From Paraliobacillus zengyii (GTDB lineage: Bacteria; Bacillota; Bacilli; Bacillales; Amphibacillaceae): a stretch of DNA of 64,000 nt. The position numbers and the translations under genes were made by a program. Below, in pieces: positions 56,119 through 64,000 of the stretch (positions are counted from its first letter, which is position 1; the number at the start of each line of letters is the position of its first letter). The notes below the pieces were generated by a model. That model did not search any database, had not been told where the DNA came from, and was given only the letters and a program-made list of their open reading frames with translations. The stretch lies in assembly GCF_003268595.1 (NCBI RefSeq), contig NZ_CP029797.1, positions 2,377,501 through 2,441,500 on the forward strand, given 5' to 3'.

Positions 56119-57396
56119 TTACGCACTTTCTTTAGGTGTCTCTTTATTTTCATCTTGTACCGTTCCATCTTCTAGGATCAATTTCGGACGACCATTTTCC
56201 AATGTAACAGTTTCCTTCGTAATAACACATTTAACAATATCATCTCGTGAAGGTAGTTCGAACATCACATCTAACATGATACTCTCAAGGATAGAGCGAA
56301 GTCCACGTGCACCAGTTTTTCGTTCGATTGCTTTTTTAGCAACTTCTATTAACGCTTCCTCTTCAAATTCTAATTCAACATTATCAATTTGGAACAATCG
56401 TTCATATTGTTTAACTAATGCATTTTTAGGTTTTGTTAGAATTTCTATTAGCGCCGCTTCATCTAATGGCTCTAAACTACCGATGATTGGTAAACGACCA
56501 ATAAATTCAGGAATTAGACCAAACTTCAATAAATCTTCTGGTAATACTTTTTGAAGAAGTTCACCTTTGTCCATTTCGTTATTCTCTGTATCAGCACCAA
56601 AGCCAATTACCTTTTTACCTAAGCGACTTTTAATAATCTGGTCAATACCATCAAATGCACCGCCACAAATAAATAGAACATTTGTTGTATCTATTTGAAT
56701 GAATTCTTGATGCGGATGCTTACGTCCACCTTGAGGTGGCACACTAGCAGTAGTTCCTTCAAGAATTTTAAGTAACGCTTGTTGAACACCTTCACCAGAA
56801 ACATCACGTGTAATCGACGGATTCTCAGATTTACGAGCAACTTTATCAATTTCATCTATATAGATAATACCTTTTTCAGCTTTTTCTACATCGTAATCTG
56901 CTGCCTGAATTAACTTCAATAAGATATTCTCTACATCTTCACCAACATACCCTGCCTCTGTTAATGATGTTGCATCAGCAATTGCAAATGGTACATTTAA
57001 TATTCGTGCTAATGTTTGTGCTAAAAGAGTTTTACCACTACCAGTTGGACCAATCATTGCAATGTTACTCTTTGAAAGTTCTACATCATCAGTACCTCTT
57101 GTTGCATTAATACGTTTATAGTGATTGTATACGGCTACAGATAGATTCTTCTTCGCTTTGTCTTGACCAATTACATAGTCACTTAGAATATCACGTATTT
57201 CTTGTGGTTTTGGAACGTCCTTAAATTCTACTTCTTCGTCTGTTCCTAACTCTTCTTCCACAATTTCTGTACATAATTCAATACATTCATCACATATATA
57301 AACTCCTGGACCAGCGACAAGCTTTCTTACCTGATCTTGGCTTTTTCCGCAAAACGAACACTTTAATTGTCCTTTTTCTTCATTAAATTTATACAA
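56119..57396 (-). CDS. clpX: ATP-dependent Clp protease ATP-binding subunit ClpX
   Basis: ClpX unfolds substrates for ClpP. The N-terminal zinc domain has CSFCGKS...CDEC (about 12-38). Walker A is [13 protein letters not shown] (about 117), Walker [10 protein letters not shown], and the pore loop GYVGED and the [10 protein letters not shown] sensor region are present. The TTG at 57396 gives the exact family start ([15 protein letters not shown]), eight bases after GAGGGG; an ATG 9 bases upstream is too close to that site. Confidence 0.97.
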   Translation of the reverse strand: MYKFNEEKGQLKCSFCGKSQDQVRKLVAGPGVYICDECIELCTEIVEEELGTDEEVEFKDVPKPQEIRDILSDYVIGQDKAKKNLSVAVYNHYKRINATRGTDDVELSKSNIAMIGPTGSGKTLLAQTLARILNVPFAIADATSLTEAGYVGEDVENILLKLIQAADYDVEKAEKGIIYIDEIDKVARKSENPSITRDVSGEGVQQALLKILEGTTASVPPQGGRKHPHQEFIQIDTTNVLFICGGAFDGIDQIIKSRLGKKVIGFGADTENNEMDKGELLQKVLPEDLLKFGLIPEFIGRLPIIGSLEPLDEAALIEILTKPKNALVKQYERLFQIDNVELEFEEEALIEVAKKAIERKTGARGLRSILESIMLDVMFELPSRDDIVKCVITKETVTLENGRPKLILEDGTVQDENKETPKESA

Positions 57397-57698
57397 CCAT
57401 TTCACCCCTCAAGTGTAAAAATATCTATTTGATAGGAAGAAGCATCTACATCCCTATATCTTATAGCCTCTCTTCAACATGATATCAGATAAAAGCATGA
57501 TTACAAAGTAATACACTTTTAATTCTAAAAACAGTCTTTCCTATCTTGCTTGTTACTAAACAAACGTTGAATTAAAATTGTCTACAACATTTGTTAAATT
57601 CAAACTAATTTGTCCACTTTATTATGTATACTATTTGGTAAATGTCAAATAATTTGCTGTATGTAATGTTATGTATGTCATCTATTTGTTTCATTATA
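57397..57698. other. Intergenic region upstream of clpX
   Basis: AT-rich and without a gene. On the minus strand TTGACA (57648-57643) and CATAAT (57626-57621), 16 bases apart, are the best clpX promoter candidate, implying a leader of over 200 bases. No CIRCE or CtsR box was recognised. Confidence 0.45.
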
Positions 57699-57740
57699 GA
57701 AGAGAAAACAAGGCACGTTTTTGATGTACCTCGTTTTCTA
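57699..57740 (-). terminator. Terminator after tig
   Basis: An AGAAAAC-AGG-AC arm pairs with GT-CCT-GTTTTCT (57702-57739, two mismatches). Further pyrimidines follow on the minus strand. Confidence 0.7.
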
Positions 57741-57768
57741 ATTACTATAATCTTGTTAAATAAACTTC

Positions 57769-59058
57769 TTATTTCGTTTTACTATTTTCAGCAAGAAAGT
57801 CGATTGATTTTTTGAATTTAAGATCGTCTTTAATTGCATCTGTATTTCCACCAAGCATTTGTGTAAGTTGTTCTACATCAACTTGGTACATACCTGCCAT
57901 TGATTCTAACTCTTGATTTACATCTTCATCAGTTGCTTCAATGTTTTCAGCAATCGCTATAGCATCAAGTGTAAGGTTTGTTTTTACACGTTTTGCAGCA
58001 TCTTCTTTCATTTGTTCTTTAAGTGCATCGGCATCTTGACCAGAGAATTGGTAGTACATGTCTAGTGTCATACCTTGCTGTTGTAATTTCTGTTCAAATT
58101 CACGTAACATGCGATCTAATTCAGTTGTTACCATTACTTCTGGAATGTCAACTACCGCATTATCAGACGCTTGCTGAATAAGTGACTCACGTTTATTGTT
58201 CTCAGCTTCTGTTTTCTTTTGCTCTTCTAAACGATTCTTAATCTTTTCTTTTAATTCTGCTAAAGTTTCTACTTCTTCATCAACGTCCTTAGCAAATTCA
58301 TCATCCAACTCTGGTAATTCTTTTCCTTTAACTTCATGAATTTTAACTTTGAAAGTAGCTTCTTTACCAGCTAATTCCTCAGCATGATACTCTTCAGGGA
58401 AAGTCACTGTAACTTCTGATTCTTCACCAGCCTTCTTACCAACTAGCTGTTCTTCAAAACCAGGAATGAAAGAACCTGAACCGATTTCTAATGAATGATT
58501 TTCTGCAGATCCACCTTCAAAAGCTTCTCCATTTACAAAACCATCAAAGTCCATCACAACAGTGTCACCTTCTTCTATTGCAGAACCTTCGTCTTTAACA
58601 ACAAGCTCAGCTTGGTGTCCTCTTTGATGCTCTAAGTCACTCTCAACATCTTCATCTGTAACTTCTACAGCTTCTTCTTCAACTTCTAATCCTTTATAAT
58701 CACCTAATGTTACTTCTGGCTTAACCGTAACATTTGCTGTGAAAATAAGATTACTTCCCTTTTCAATCTGCGCAATATCAATTTCAGGTTGGTCGATTGG
58801 TTCAATACCAGTCTCCTCAATAGCCTGTGTGTAAGATTCAGGTAGAATGATATCTACTGCATCTTGATAAAGTGATTCAGCTCCAAAACGTTGTTCAAAT
58901 AATCCACGTGGTACTTTACCTTTACGGAATCCAGGTAGTTGTACATCTTTCACTACTTTTTTGAAAGCTTGATCTAATGCTTCGTTGAATTTTTCAGCTT
59001 CCACTTCAACTGTTAAAAGGCCTTTATTACCTTCTTGTTTTTCCCATTTTGCTGTCAT
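57769..59058 (-). CDS. tig: Trigger factor (ribosome-bound chaperone)
   Basis: Trigger factor has an N-terminal ribosome-binding domain with the [18 protein letters not shown] signature (about 42-59), a middle FKBP-like prolyl isomerase domain (about 150-240, [22 protein letters not shown]) and the C-terminal chaperone arms. The length of 429 is normal. It precedes clpX in the same direction with its own terminator in between. Confidence 0.97.
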   Translation of the reverse strand: MTAKWEKQEGNKGLLTVEVEAEKFNEALDQAFKKVVKDVQLPGFRKGKVPRGLFEQRFGAESLYQDAVDIILPESYTQAIEETGIEPIDQPEIDIAQIEKGSNLIFTANVTVKPEVTLGDYKGLEVEEEAVEVTDEDVESDLEHQRGHQAELVVKDEGSAIEEGDTVVMDFDGFVNGEAFEGGSAENHSLEIGSGSFIPGFEEQLVGKKAGEESEVTVTFPEEYHAEELAGKEATFKVKIHEVKGKELPELDDEFAKDVDEEVETLAELKEKIKNRLEEQKKTEAENNKRESLIQQASDNAVVDIPEVMVTTELDRMLREFEQKLQQQGMTLDMYYQFSGQDADALKEQMKEDAAKRVKTNLTLDAIAIAENIEATDEDVNQELESMAGMYQVDVEQLTQMLGGNTDAIKDDLKFKKSIDFLAENSKTK

Positions 59059-59220
59059 ACTATTCCCTCCAAAAATCTATAAGTAATTCTATTTGCCGTT
59101 CATTCATTGTACGATGCTTCTTATACGAGACCGAACGCAAATTGCGACCATCTTATTATAACATAAACGTCCGGCCTTTCAAGATTTAGAATCAAGATCC
59201 ACTGTTATTTCCAATTCTGA

Positions 59221-60204
59221 TTATTCTTCCATTATGGAGAAATAGATTTTCTCACAATATAATATTTCATCTATGTATTGCCCAATTTCTTCATCTTTCA
59301 TTGTTTCCGCTACTTTTGGTTCATCTATAAATGATGATGTAACAAGATGAACTAAAGCTTTTTTCATCATATCAGCTTCTGATTTATCCACAATAAAAGG
59401 GTACCTAACATACAAGTATCTATACAATAATTGATCTGCTAGTTCAAATAGGGTTGGATTATCTTGTTCAAGCTTTTCTAAACTTTTTCTTATGTCATTA
59501 CGAAAAGGGTGATCCATAATAAAAGGGTATGTACTTGGATTAATTACCATTACTTTTGAAAACTTTTCAATGTTTATGTCTTGGTCAATTGATTCTGCTT
59601 GTAATAAACCTAAAATGGAGGTTTTAATTACTGGATGCACAATTTTATTTAAGAGTATTTCTTCAAAAAGATTCAGATAAGCAGATAAGTCGCTTTGATG
59701 TAAGTGATTAACTAAATGCCATTGTAATACTGTGTCATCTCGTTCAACAGCGTCTTCTAATTCTTTTAATGTTGACATGGCCTGTTTTTCTTGTTGCTCT
59801 TCTCGTAGCCTTTCATTTAAATGATAAAGCGTTTCTAATTGCGTTCTAAAAGGATCAGGAAGTTTTTCATGAATAACATCCTCTAACAATTCAGACACCT
59901 CTTGATACTTACTCGCTTGAAACAATAACGTAGCATATATATGTATGTATGAGAAGTAATTAGCATCCTTATTTGCAAGTAGTGATTCACATAATTCTTC
60001 TGCCTCTTCTTGCATTCCAAGTTCCATTAAACACGTTAACTTGCCAACAGATATTTCTTGGTTGTTAATTTGATAAGAAAGCAACGTGTTAAATCCATCT
60101 AAAGCTTCATGAAATCTTTTTTCACGTAAAGCTTGGTATGCTTCACTTTCCAAATCCTTCTTCCATTTTGGGAAAAGGACGACTTTTTGATCATTATGCT
60201 GCAT
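59221..60204 (-). CDS. ysoA: TPR-repeat protein YsoA-like
   Basis: It is a 327-residue helical protein with tetratricopeptide-like repeats in the N-terminal half (RFHEALDGFNTLLSYQ, MEEAEELCESLL-like and KYQEVSELLEDVI units, about residues 28-130). The position directly upstream of tig, the length and the fold match B. subtilis YsoA. Function unknown; probably a scaffold. The start is either the ATG at 60204 or a GTG at 60216; neither ribosome site is strong. Confidence 0.75.
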   Translation of the reverse strand: MQHNDQKVVLFPKWKKDLESEAYQALREKRFHEALDGFNTLLSYQINNQEISVGKLTCLMELGMQEEAEELCESLLANKDANYFSYIHIYATLLFQASKYQEVSELLEDVIHEKLPDPFRTQLETLYHLNERLREEQQEKQAMSTLKELEDAVERDDTVLQWHLVNHLHQSDLSAYLNLFEEILLNKIVHPVIKTSILGLLQAESIDQDINIEKFSKVMVINPSTYPFIMDHPFRNDIRKSLEKLEQDNPTLFELADQLLYRYLYVRYPFIVDKSEADMMKKALVHLVTSSFIDEPKVAETMKDEEIGQYIDEILYCEKIYFSIMEE

Positions 60205-60540
60205 GAGACATCCCACTCTCAGATAATAGTTTATATGCCCATATTAATGGAAATAATAACCTTAGGCAATATTATTCTATTTTTACTATTTGTTTTAATA
60301 AATCATTCCCTTTTTAAAATTAATTCAAACTAGACAGTTTCACAGATATAGTTTGCAAATATAATGAACACTGGTTTTAAATGAACTTTTTTATGAAACA
60401 CACTTATATTAATTCCTATTACAAATTTAACGATCCTCCTTACTACTTATTATAATACTACTTTTACTTCAAAATTAAAAACCTAGATTTTATTTATTTG
60501 AAAATTCTGTTATCATTATACTACTTATTTGTTTATTACC
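60205..60540. other. Divergent intergenic region
   Basis: A very AT-rich region between the YsoA-like gene and the siroheme cluster. It must hold divergent promoters, but no box pair with good spacing stands out. No gene, RNA or repeat was recognised. Confidence 0.5.
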
Positions 60541-60555
60541 CCACTATTATAGTGG
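60541..60555. promoter_or_regulatory. Perfect 15-bp palindrome before the siroheme cluster
   Basis: CCACTATTATAGTGG is symmetric around its central base and lies 13 bp before the AGGAGG of the first gene. It could be a repressor site or a small hairpin; no regulator is known to me for this sequence. Confidence 0.4.
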
Positions 60556-60581
60556 TACTATGTCCTATAGGAGGTGTACTT

Positions 60582-60902
60582 ATGATGAATGAACAAAATG
60601 CGATAAAGTTAGAAATTGTTGCTAGGAGAGCATTAAATATAAAACATAAAGACGGAATGGCAGGCACTATTTCCAAAGACTTTATATTACATAATAATGG
60701 TGCTTTTACAATTATATGTGCCTCTCTTGCTCCTTATTATCTTCACGCAACAAGTGAGCAAAGAATCATCTTAGACTCCATGATAGAAAACTACCGAATA
60801 TTAAATGATTGCGATAAACAAACCTACTTTAAAATGATCGCCCTTGTTGCTGAAGAATTACGTAACTTTTTAAACGAACTGGGAGTTCAAGATGCAGATT
60901 AA
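60582..60902 (+). CDS. Conserved-looking hypothetical protein upstream of sirC
   Basis: It is 106 residues, mostly helical, with a mixed composition (NAIKLEIVARRALNIKHKDG at the start, AEELRNFLNELGVQ at the end). I start at the ATG at 60582, seven bases after AGGAGG; the longer open frame upstream is a hydrophobic, site-less extension. It ends 23 bp before sirC and is probably in the same transcript. Not a family I recognise; a link to siroheme or nitrite metabolism is only positional. Confidence 0.65.
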   Translation: MMNEQNAIKLEIVARRALNIKHKDGMAGTISKDFILHNNGAFTIICASLAPYYLHATSEQRIILDSMIENYRILNDCDKQTYFKMIALVAEELRNFLNELGVQDAD

Positions 60903-60925
60903 TACTAACAAAGGATAGTGATATA

Positions 60926-61555
60926 ATGGCTCCTATTCCAATAATGATAGATTTAAAAGGACAAAAGGTTGTAGTAATTGGTGGAGGAAAGGTAGCACAA
61001 AGAAGAATTGATACCTTGCTTGATCATGCTGCTATTATTACCGTAATAAGTCCAACCGCAACGAAAACTATCGAATCTTTACATAAACAAAAAAAAATAC
61101 GATGGCATGAAAAGGTAGTAGAAGAATGTGATCTAGATAATGCTTTTCTTATCATTGTTGCAACGAATAACTCTGCGGTTAATCACTCGGTAATTAAATC
61201 GGCACCAAAGAGCGCATTAATTAATGCGGTTGAAGATGCTAAACAAGGAAATGTGCAATTTCCGATTCATTTGAAGCGTGGAAAACTATCCATTGCTATC
61301 TCTACAAACGGAGCAAGCCCTGCATTTGCAAAAAAAGTAAAACATGAATTAGAAAATAAATATGATGAACAGTATCAGGCGTATATGGATTTTTTATTTG
61401 ATGCACGTCAATTAGTGAAAAATGCAAATCTAGATAGAGACGAGAAGAAAAAAATATTACATTCACTAATTAATGAAGAATTACTTGATATAAACCTCCA
61501 AAAACAAACACTCGATTCTTTAAAATTAGAATTACATAAAAAAGCTAGCGAATGA
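60926..61555 (+). CDS. sirC: Precorrin-2 dehydrogenase SirC (YlnF)
   Basis: SirC oxidises precorrin-2 to sirohydrochlorin with NAD. The Rossmann loop is VVVIGGGKVAQRRIDTLL (about 15-32), followed by TVISPTATKTI and the family segment KLSIAISTNGASPAFAKKVKHELE (about 118-141). The length of 209 is the stand-alone form. It is convergent with sirB and cobA, which complete the pathway. Confidence 0.92.
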   Translation: MAPIPIMIDLKGQKVVVIGGGKVAQRRIDTLLDHAAIITVISPTATKTIESLHKQKKIRWHEKVVEECDLDNAFLIIVATNNSAVNHSVIKSAPKSALINAVEDAKQGNVQFPIHLKRGKLSIAISTNGASPAFAKKVKHELENKYDEQYQAYMDFLFDARQLVKNANLDRDEKKKILHSLINEELLDINLQKQTLDSLKLELHKKASE

Positions 61556-61588
61556 TCTATTAATAAATCACTTGCTAGCTTCTTTATT
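61540..61588. terminator. Bidirectional terminator between sirC and sirB
   Basis: AAGCTAGC (61542-61549) pairs with GCTAGCTT (61574-61581). The minus strand has a strong T run after the stem, the plus strand a CTTTATTGTT tail. Confidence 0.75.
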
Positions 61589-61589
61589 G

Positions 61590-62357
61590 TTAAATTAATG
61601 TTGGAATAGGTTCTTCATTCCTAATCGCTTCTACTACTCTATTTTTTAATTGCTCACAAACATGATCATGGTCACCAAGGTAATCACAAATAATGACTTC
61701 TTGCTCTGGGTTCAAACTCAGTTCATCTACAAATTCTCTTATTTCCTTCATTAAAATACCCGTGAAAAGCAAATAAGGAAGGATAACGATATGTTCTGCA
61801 CCAGTTGAGACAGTCGCTTTGAGTTTGTCTTTGAATTTAGGTGTGGCTGCAGCGAGGAAACATTTTTCAACTGAGGATACATGCACTCTTCCTTGTAAGG
61901 AATCTGCAATTGATTGTATATCATTTACAGCGTCTTGATCACTACTACCTCTTCCAACAAGTAAGATATTTGTTTGAGGAGTTAAGACTGTTCGCTCTTC
62001 TAATCTCTCAACTAAAACATCATTCATCTTCTCCTGAACACCGATGGGTTTCCCATAACTAAATTGTACATCTTGATACTTGTTTTGAGCATGTTCTAAT
62101 TCTTCTGGTATATCTTTCTTAGCGTGACCAGCTGTTAGTAACAACACAGGCACAACAGCAATTTTAGTTGCCCCTTGTTTAATACATTGATCGACACCCT
62201 CTATAATAGACGGACTTGCCAATTCCAAAAAACAATATTCTTGAATTTCCGTATCAACTAATTTCATTGTCTTCTCAATGAAATTAATTGCTTCTTGTGC
62301 AGCTTTTTTTACACGACTACCATGACAAACATATAATACAGCTTGAATGTTAATCAC
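61590..62357 (-). CDS. sirB: Sirohydrochlorin ferrochelatase SirB (CbiX family)
   Basis: SirB inserts iron into sirohydrochlorin to form siroheme. It has two CbiX repeats: the first starts LYVCHGSRVKKAAQEA with the metal-binding histidine, the second at LLVGRGSSDQDA. The length is 255. The start is uncertain: the frame opens with a GTG (62357) that lies against the AAAGGAG sequence, while that site is best spaced for an ATT three codons in, which would match the usual start position. It is co-directional with cobA and the nir genes. Confidence 0.9.
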   Translation of the reverse strand: MINIQAVLYVCHGSRVKKAAQEAINFIEKTMKLVDTEIQEYCFLELASPSIIEGVDQCIKQGATKIAVVPVLLLTAGHAKKDIPEELEHAQNKYQDVQFSYGKPIGVQEKMNDVLVERLEERTVLTPQTNILLVGRGSSDQDAVNDIQSIADSLQGRVHVSSVEKCFLAAATPKFKDKLKATVSTGAEHIVILPYLLFTGILMKEIREFVDELSLNPEQEVIICDYLGDHDHVCEQLKNRVVEAIRNEEPIPTLI

Positions 62358-62389
62358 TCCTTTTTAATATAGCAGGTATAAGTTCGATT

Positions 62390-63172
62390 CTAAAAGGCTT
62401 CCTTTAATTCAAAATCAGATTTACTAGAATTAATTTGTTTCAATCTGTTAATTCTTTCTCGGAAAGTAACAATTTCTCCTATAACAATCATTGCTGGATT
62501 TTGAATTCCTTCTTCCTCAACAATAGAAACAATTGATTCAAGTGTTCCAATTACTGTCTTTTGCTCATCGGTTGTTCCTTGCTGGATGATTGCTACAGGA
62601 GTTTCTTTACTTTTTCCATATTTTAAAAGTTGATCACAAATATAAGGTAAATTTCCGATCCCCATATAGATAGCCAAAGTATCCACTGCATGAGCAAGAC
62701 TCTCCCATTTAATATCATGAGGCTTACCTTTCTTACAATGACCGGTAACGACGGCAAAAGAATTACCTAATTCACGGTGTGTTAAAGGAATATCCGCATA
62801 TGCAGGGGCCGCGATACCTGCAGTAATTCCTGGAACAACTTGATAATCTATTCCATTTTCCGCTAACACTTCCACCTCTTCAGCACCACGACCATATATA
62901 AAGGGATCTCCACCTTTAAGTCTTACTACCATTTTACCTTGCGATGCATATTTAACTAACAAGTCATTAATTGTCTCTTGTATCATCATATGATACTTTG
63001 GTAGTTTTCCGCAATAGATTAAATTCGCATTTTCCTTAGCTTCTGTAAGTAACGCTTTATTAACAAGGCGATCATATAATATAACGTCCGCTTGTCTAAT
63101 CAATTTTAACGCTTTTACAGTTATTAAGTCGGGATCACCTGGACCTGCTCCAACAATATACACTTTTCCCAC
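62390..63172 (-). CDS. cobA: Uroporphyrinogen-III C-methyltransferase (SUMT, CobA/SirA)
   Basis: The enzyme methylates uroporphyrinogen III twice, with SAM, to give precorrin-2. It has VYIVGAGPGDPDLITVKALK (about 4-23), LYDRLV, VVRLKGGDPFIYGRGAEE (about 80) and VVPGITAGIAAPAYADIPLTHR. It starts with GTG six bases after AGGAGGG. The length of 260 is the stand-alone SUMT. It supplies siroheme for NirB encoded just upstream. Confidence 0.95.
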   Translation of the reverse strand: MGKVYIVGAGPGDPDLITVKALKLIRQADVILYDRLVNKALLTEAKENANLIYCGKLPKYHMMIQETINDLLVKYASQGKMVVRLKGGDPFIYGRGAEEVEVLAENGIDYQVVPGITAGIAAPAYADIPLTHRELGNSFAVVTGHCKKGKPHDIKWESLAHAVDTLAIYMGIGNLPYICDQLLKYGKSKETPVAIIQQGTTDEQKTVIGTLESIVSIVEEEGIQNPAMIVIGEIVTFRERINRLKQINSSKSDFELKEAF

Positions 63173-63230
63173 AATGAACCCTCCTCTTTAGACTTAAGAG
63201 CTTCCTTATTCACGTAAAACTTTTTATCTA

Positions 63231-63554
63231 TTACTTTTCCATTAAAACATATACTTGATCTTCTGTAACCTCAGTAGTATATGTTTGGACACAACCCTCA
63301 TCTGGTGCTTGTGCTTTTCCATCAACCATACTTATTTTCCAATCATGCATTGGGCAAAAAACATGGTCACCACTTACCATTCCTTCTGCCAGTACGCCAC
63401 CCTTGTGTGGACAACGGTTTTCAATAGCTCGGATATCTCCACTAGCTAATTTAAAAACCGCCACCTCTTGATCACCAATTATAACTGTTTTTCCAAGCTT
63501 TTTCGGCAATTCAGAATAGTTGCCAACGAAAATCCGTCGTTGTGTTTTTTCCAT
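63231..63554 (-). CDS. nirD: Nitrite reductase small subunit NirD
   Basis: This is a Rieske-type protein of 107 residues. The [2Fe-2S] ligands are in ENRCPHKGG (about 45) and [10 protein letters not shown] (about 68), with the CxH and CxxH pattern intact. It partners NirB in NADH-dependent nitrite reduction to ammonium. The ATG at 63554 follows GGGGGG; the longer frame overlaps nirB and has no site. Confidence 0.95.
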   Translation of the reverse strand: MEKTQRRIFVGNYSELPKKLGKTVIIGDQEVAVFKLASGDIRAIENRCPHKGGVLAEGMVSGDHVFCPMHDWKISMVDGKAQAPDEGCVQTYTTEVTEDQVYVLMEK

Positions 63555-63573
63555 GTAGATCCCCCCGATTTTT

Positions 63574-64000
63574 TTATTTAGAAGTTGATGTAACATTTAC
63601 TTTTTCATAAAGTTCTCTTAACGTTTCTTCATTATTAATCACTTCACTCCAAGGTTCCTGAATAGCAGATAAGGCAATATCCATTCTTTCATTTAGCTCA
63701 TCACGAGTCTCTTTGACTGCTAATATTTCTTTAACATGGTCAATACCTAAGCGATCGACCCAGCTAGAAGTTCTTTCTAAATAATTGCCAGTTTCTCTAT
63801 AATATTGCAAGTATGCTCCAACCCATTCCATTACTTCATCCTCTGTTTTCACCTTACATAATAGGTCACCTTGTCTAAGTTCTGTACCTCCGTTACCACC
63901 AACATGTAACTCCCAGACACCATCTAGACCAACGATACCGACATCTTTAATTCCACCTTCTGCACAATTCCTTGGGCAAGCAGATACAGCCATTTTTAAT
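63574..64000 (-). CDS. nirB: Nitrite reductase large subunit NirB (partial: C-terminal about 141 residues)
   Basis: The frame is open to the window edge (reading [12 protein letters not shown]), so only the C-terminus is present. [18 protein letters not shown] is the second half of the siroheme/[4Fe-4S] binding site of the nitrite/sulfite reductase family (the CxxxC pair). The end shows the usual helical tail. It is followed by nirD, then cobA and sirB, so nitrite reductase and its siroheme cofactor are made from one direction of transcription. Confidence 0.93.
   Translation of the reverse strand, partial: LKMAVSACPRNCAEGGIKDVGIVGLDGVWELHVGGNGGTELRQGDLLCKVKTEDEVMEWVGAYLQYYRETGNYLERTSSWVDRLGIDHVKEILAVKETRDELNERMDIALSAIQEPWSEVINNEETLRELYEKVNVTSTSK

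Noticed and set aside
60498..60581. N-terminal extension of the small protein before sirC
   Set aside because: The hydrophobic extension has no ribosome site and includes the palindrome and AGGAGG that serve the internal ATG at 60582.

Overview
The window is AT-rich chromosomal DNA from a spore-forming member of the Bacillaceae, most like the halotolerant Oceanobacillus/Virgibacillus/Gracilibacillus group. The evidence is gene order: most of the window repeats the Bacillus subtilis block from safA through nad, phe, obg-spo0B, rpmA-rplU, spoIVF, min, mre, radC, spoIIB, folC, valS, spoVID, hem, ysxC, lon and clpX to tig. Sporulation genes (safA, spo0B, spoIVFA/FB, spoIIB, ysxE, spoVID, lonB) are mixed in. 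An RNase E/G-type nuclease gene, several intergenic repeat families and a very acidic pilin point away from B. subtilis itself. Nearly all genes lie on the minus strand.

Layout. 1-3434: the start of a CotS-like coat protein, safA, and an IS1182-type insertion sequence with a frameshift. 3446-8745: NAD synthesis (nadA, nadC, nadB) divergent from nadS and the repressor gene niaR. 8770-10528: a second, inverted copy of the same IS with an 81-bp internal deletion. 10541-15705: pheA-pheB, obg-spo0B, an 830-bp gap holding two large structured palindromic elements, then rpmA-prp-rplU with an L21 leader. 15727-23863: RNase G, spoIVFB/FA, minDC, mreDCB and radC. 24050-36747: spoIIB and a complete type IV pilus locus (pilV/W/X-like minor pilins, pilB, pilT, pilC, pilA, comC/pilD, pilM, pilN, pilO) headed by a membrane GGDEF protein. 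36844-42418: folC, a RimK-like ligase, a 40-bp tandem repeat array, and valS with its T-box. 42498-50588: a small membrane protein, ysxE, spoVID, and hemL-hemB-hemD-hemC-hemA (hemX is missing). 50865-59058: a LiaI-LiaF-like membrane protein, ysxC, lonA, lonB, clpX and tig. 59221-64000: a TPR protein, a small unknown protein, siroheme synthesis (sirC, sirB, cobA), nirD and the C-terminal part of nirB.

The most interesting system is the pilus locus. A class-II cyclic-di-GMP riboswitch with an overlapping intrinsic terminator lies between a recognisable promoter and the major pilin gene. The assembly ATPase PilB starts with two tandem MshEN-type c-di-GMP-binding motifs. The first gene of the locus encodes an apparently active diguanylate cyclase whose autoinhibitory RxxD site is absent. 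Together these suggest one second messenger that is made next door and controls both pilin supply and pilus assembly.

Secondary points are the two inverted, separately damaged IS copies around the nad genes, whose terminal hairpins covary; the paired structured repeats at 13928-14387; an 18-bp perfect palindrome inside the PilX-like gene; and the 40-bp/20-bp repeat array downstream of valS.
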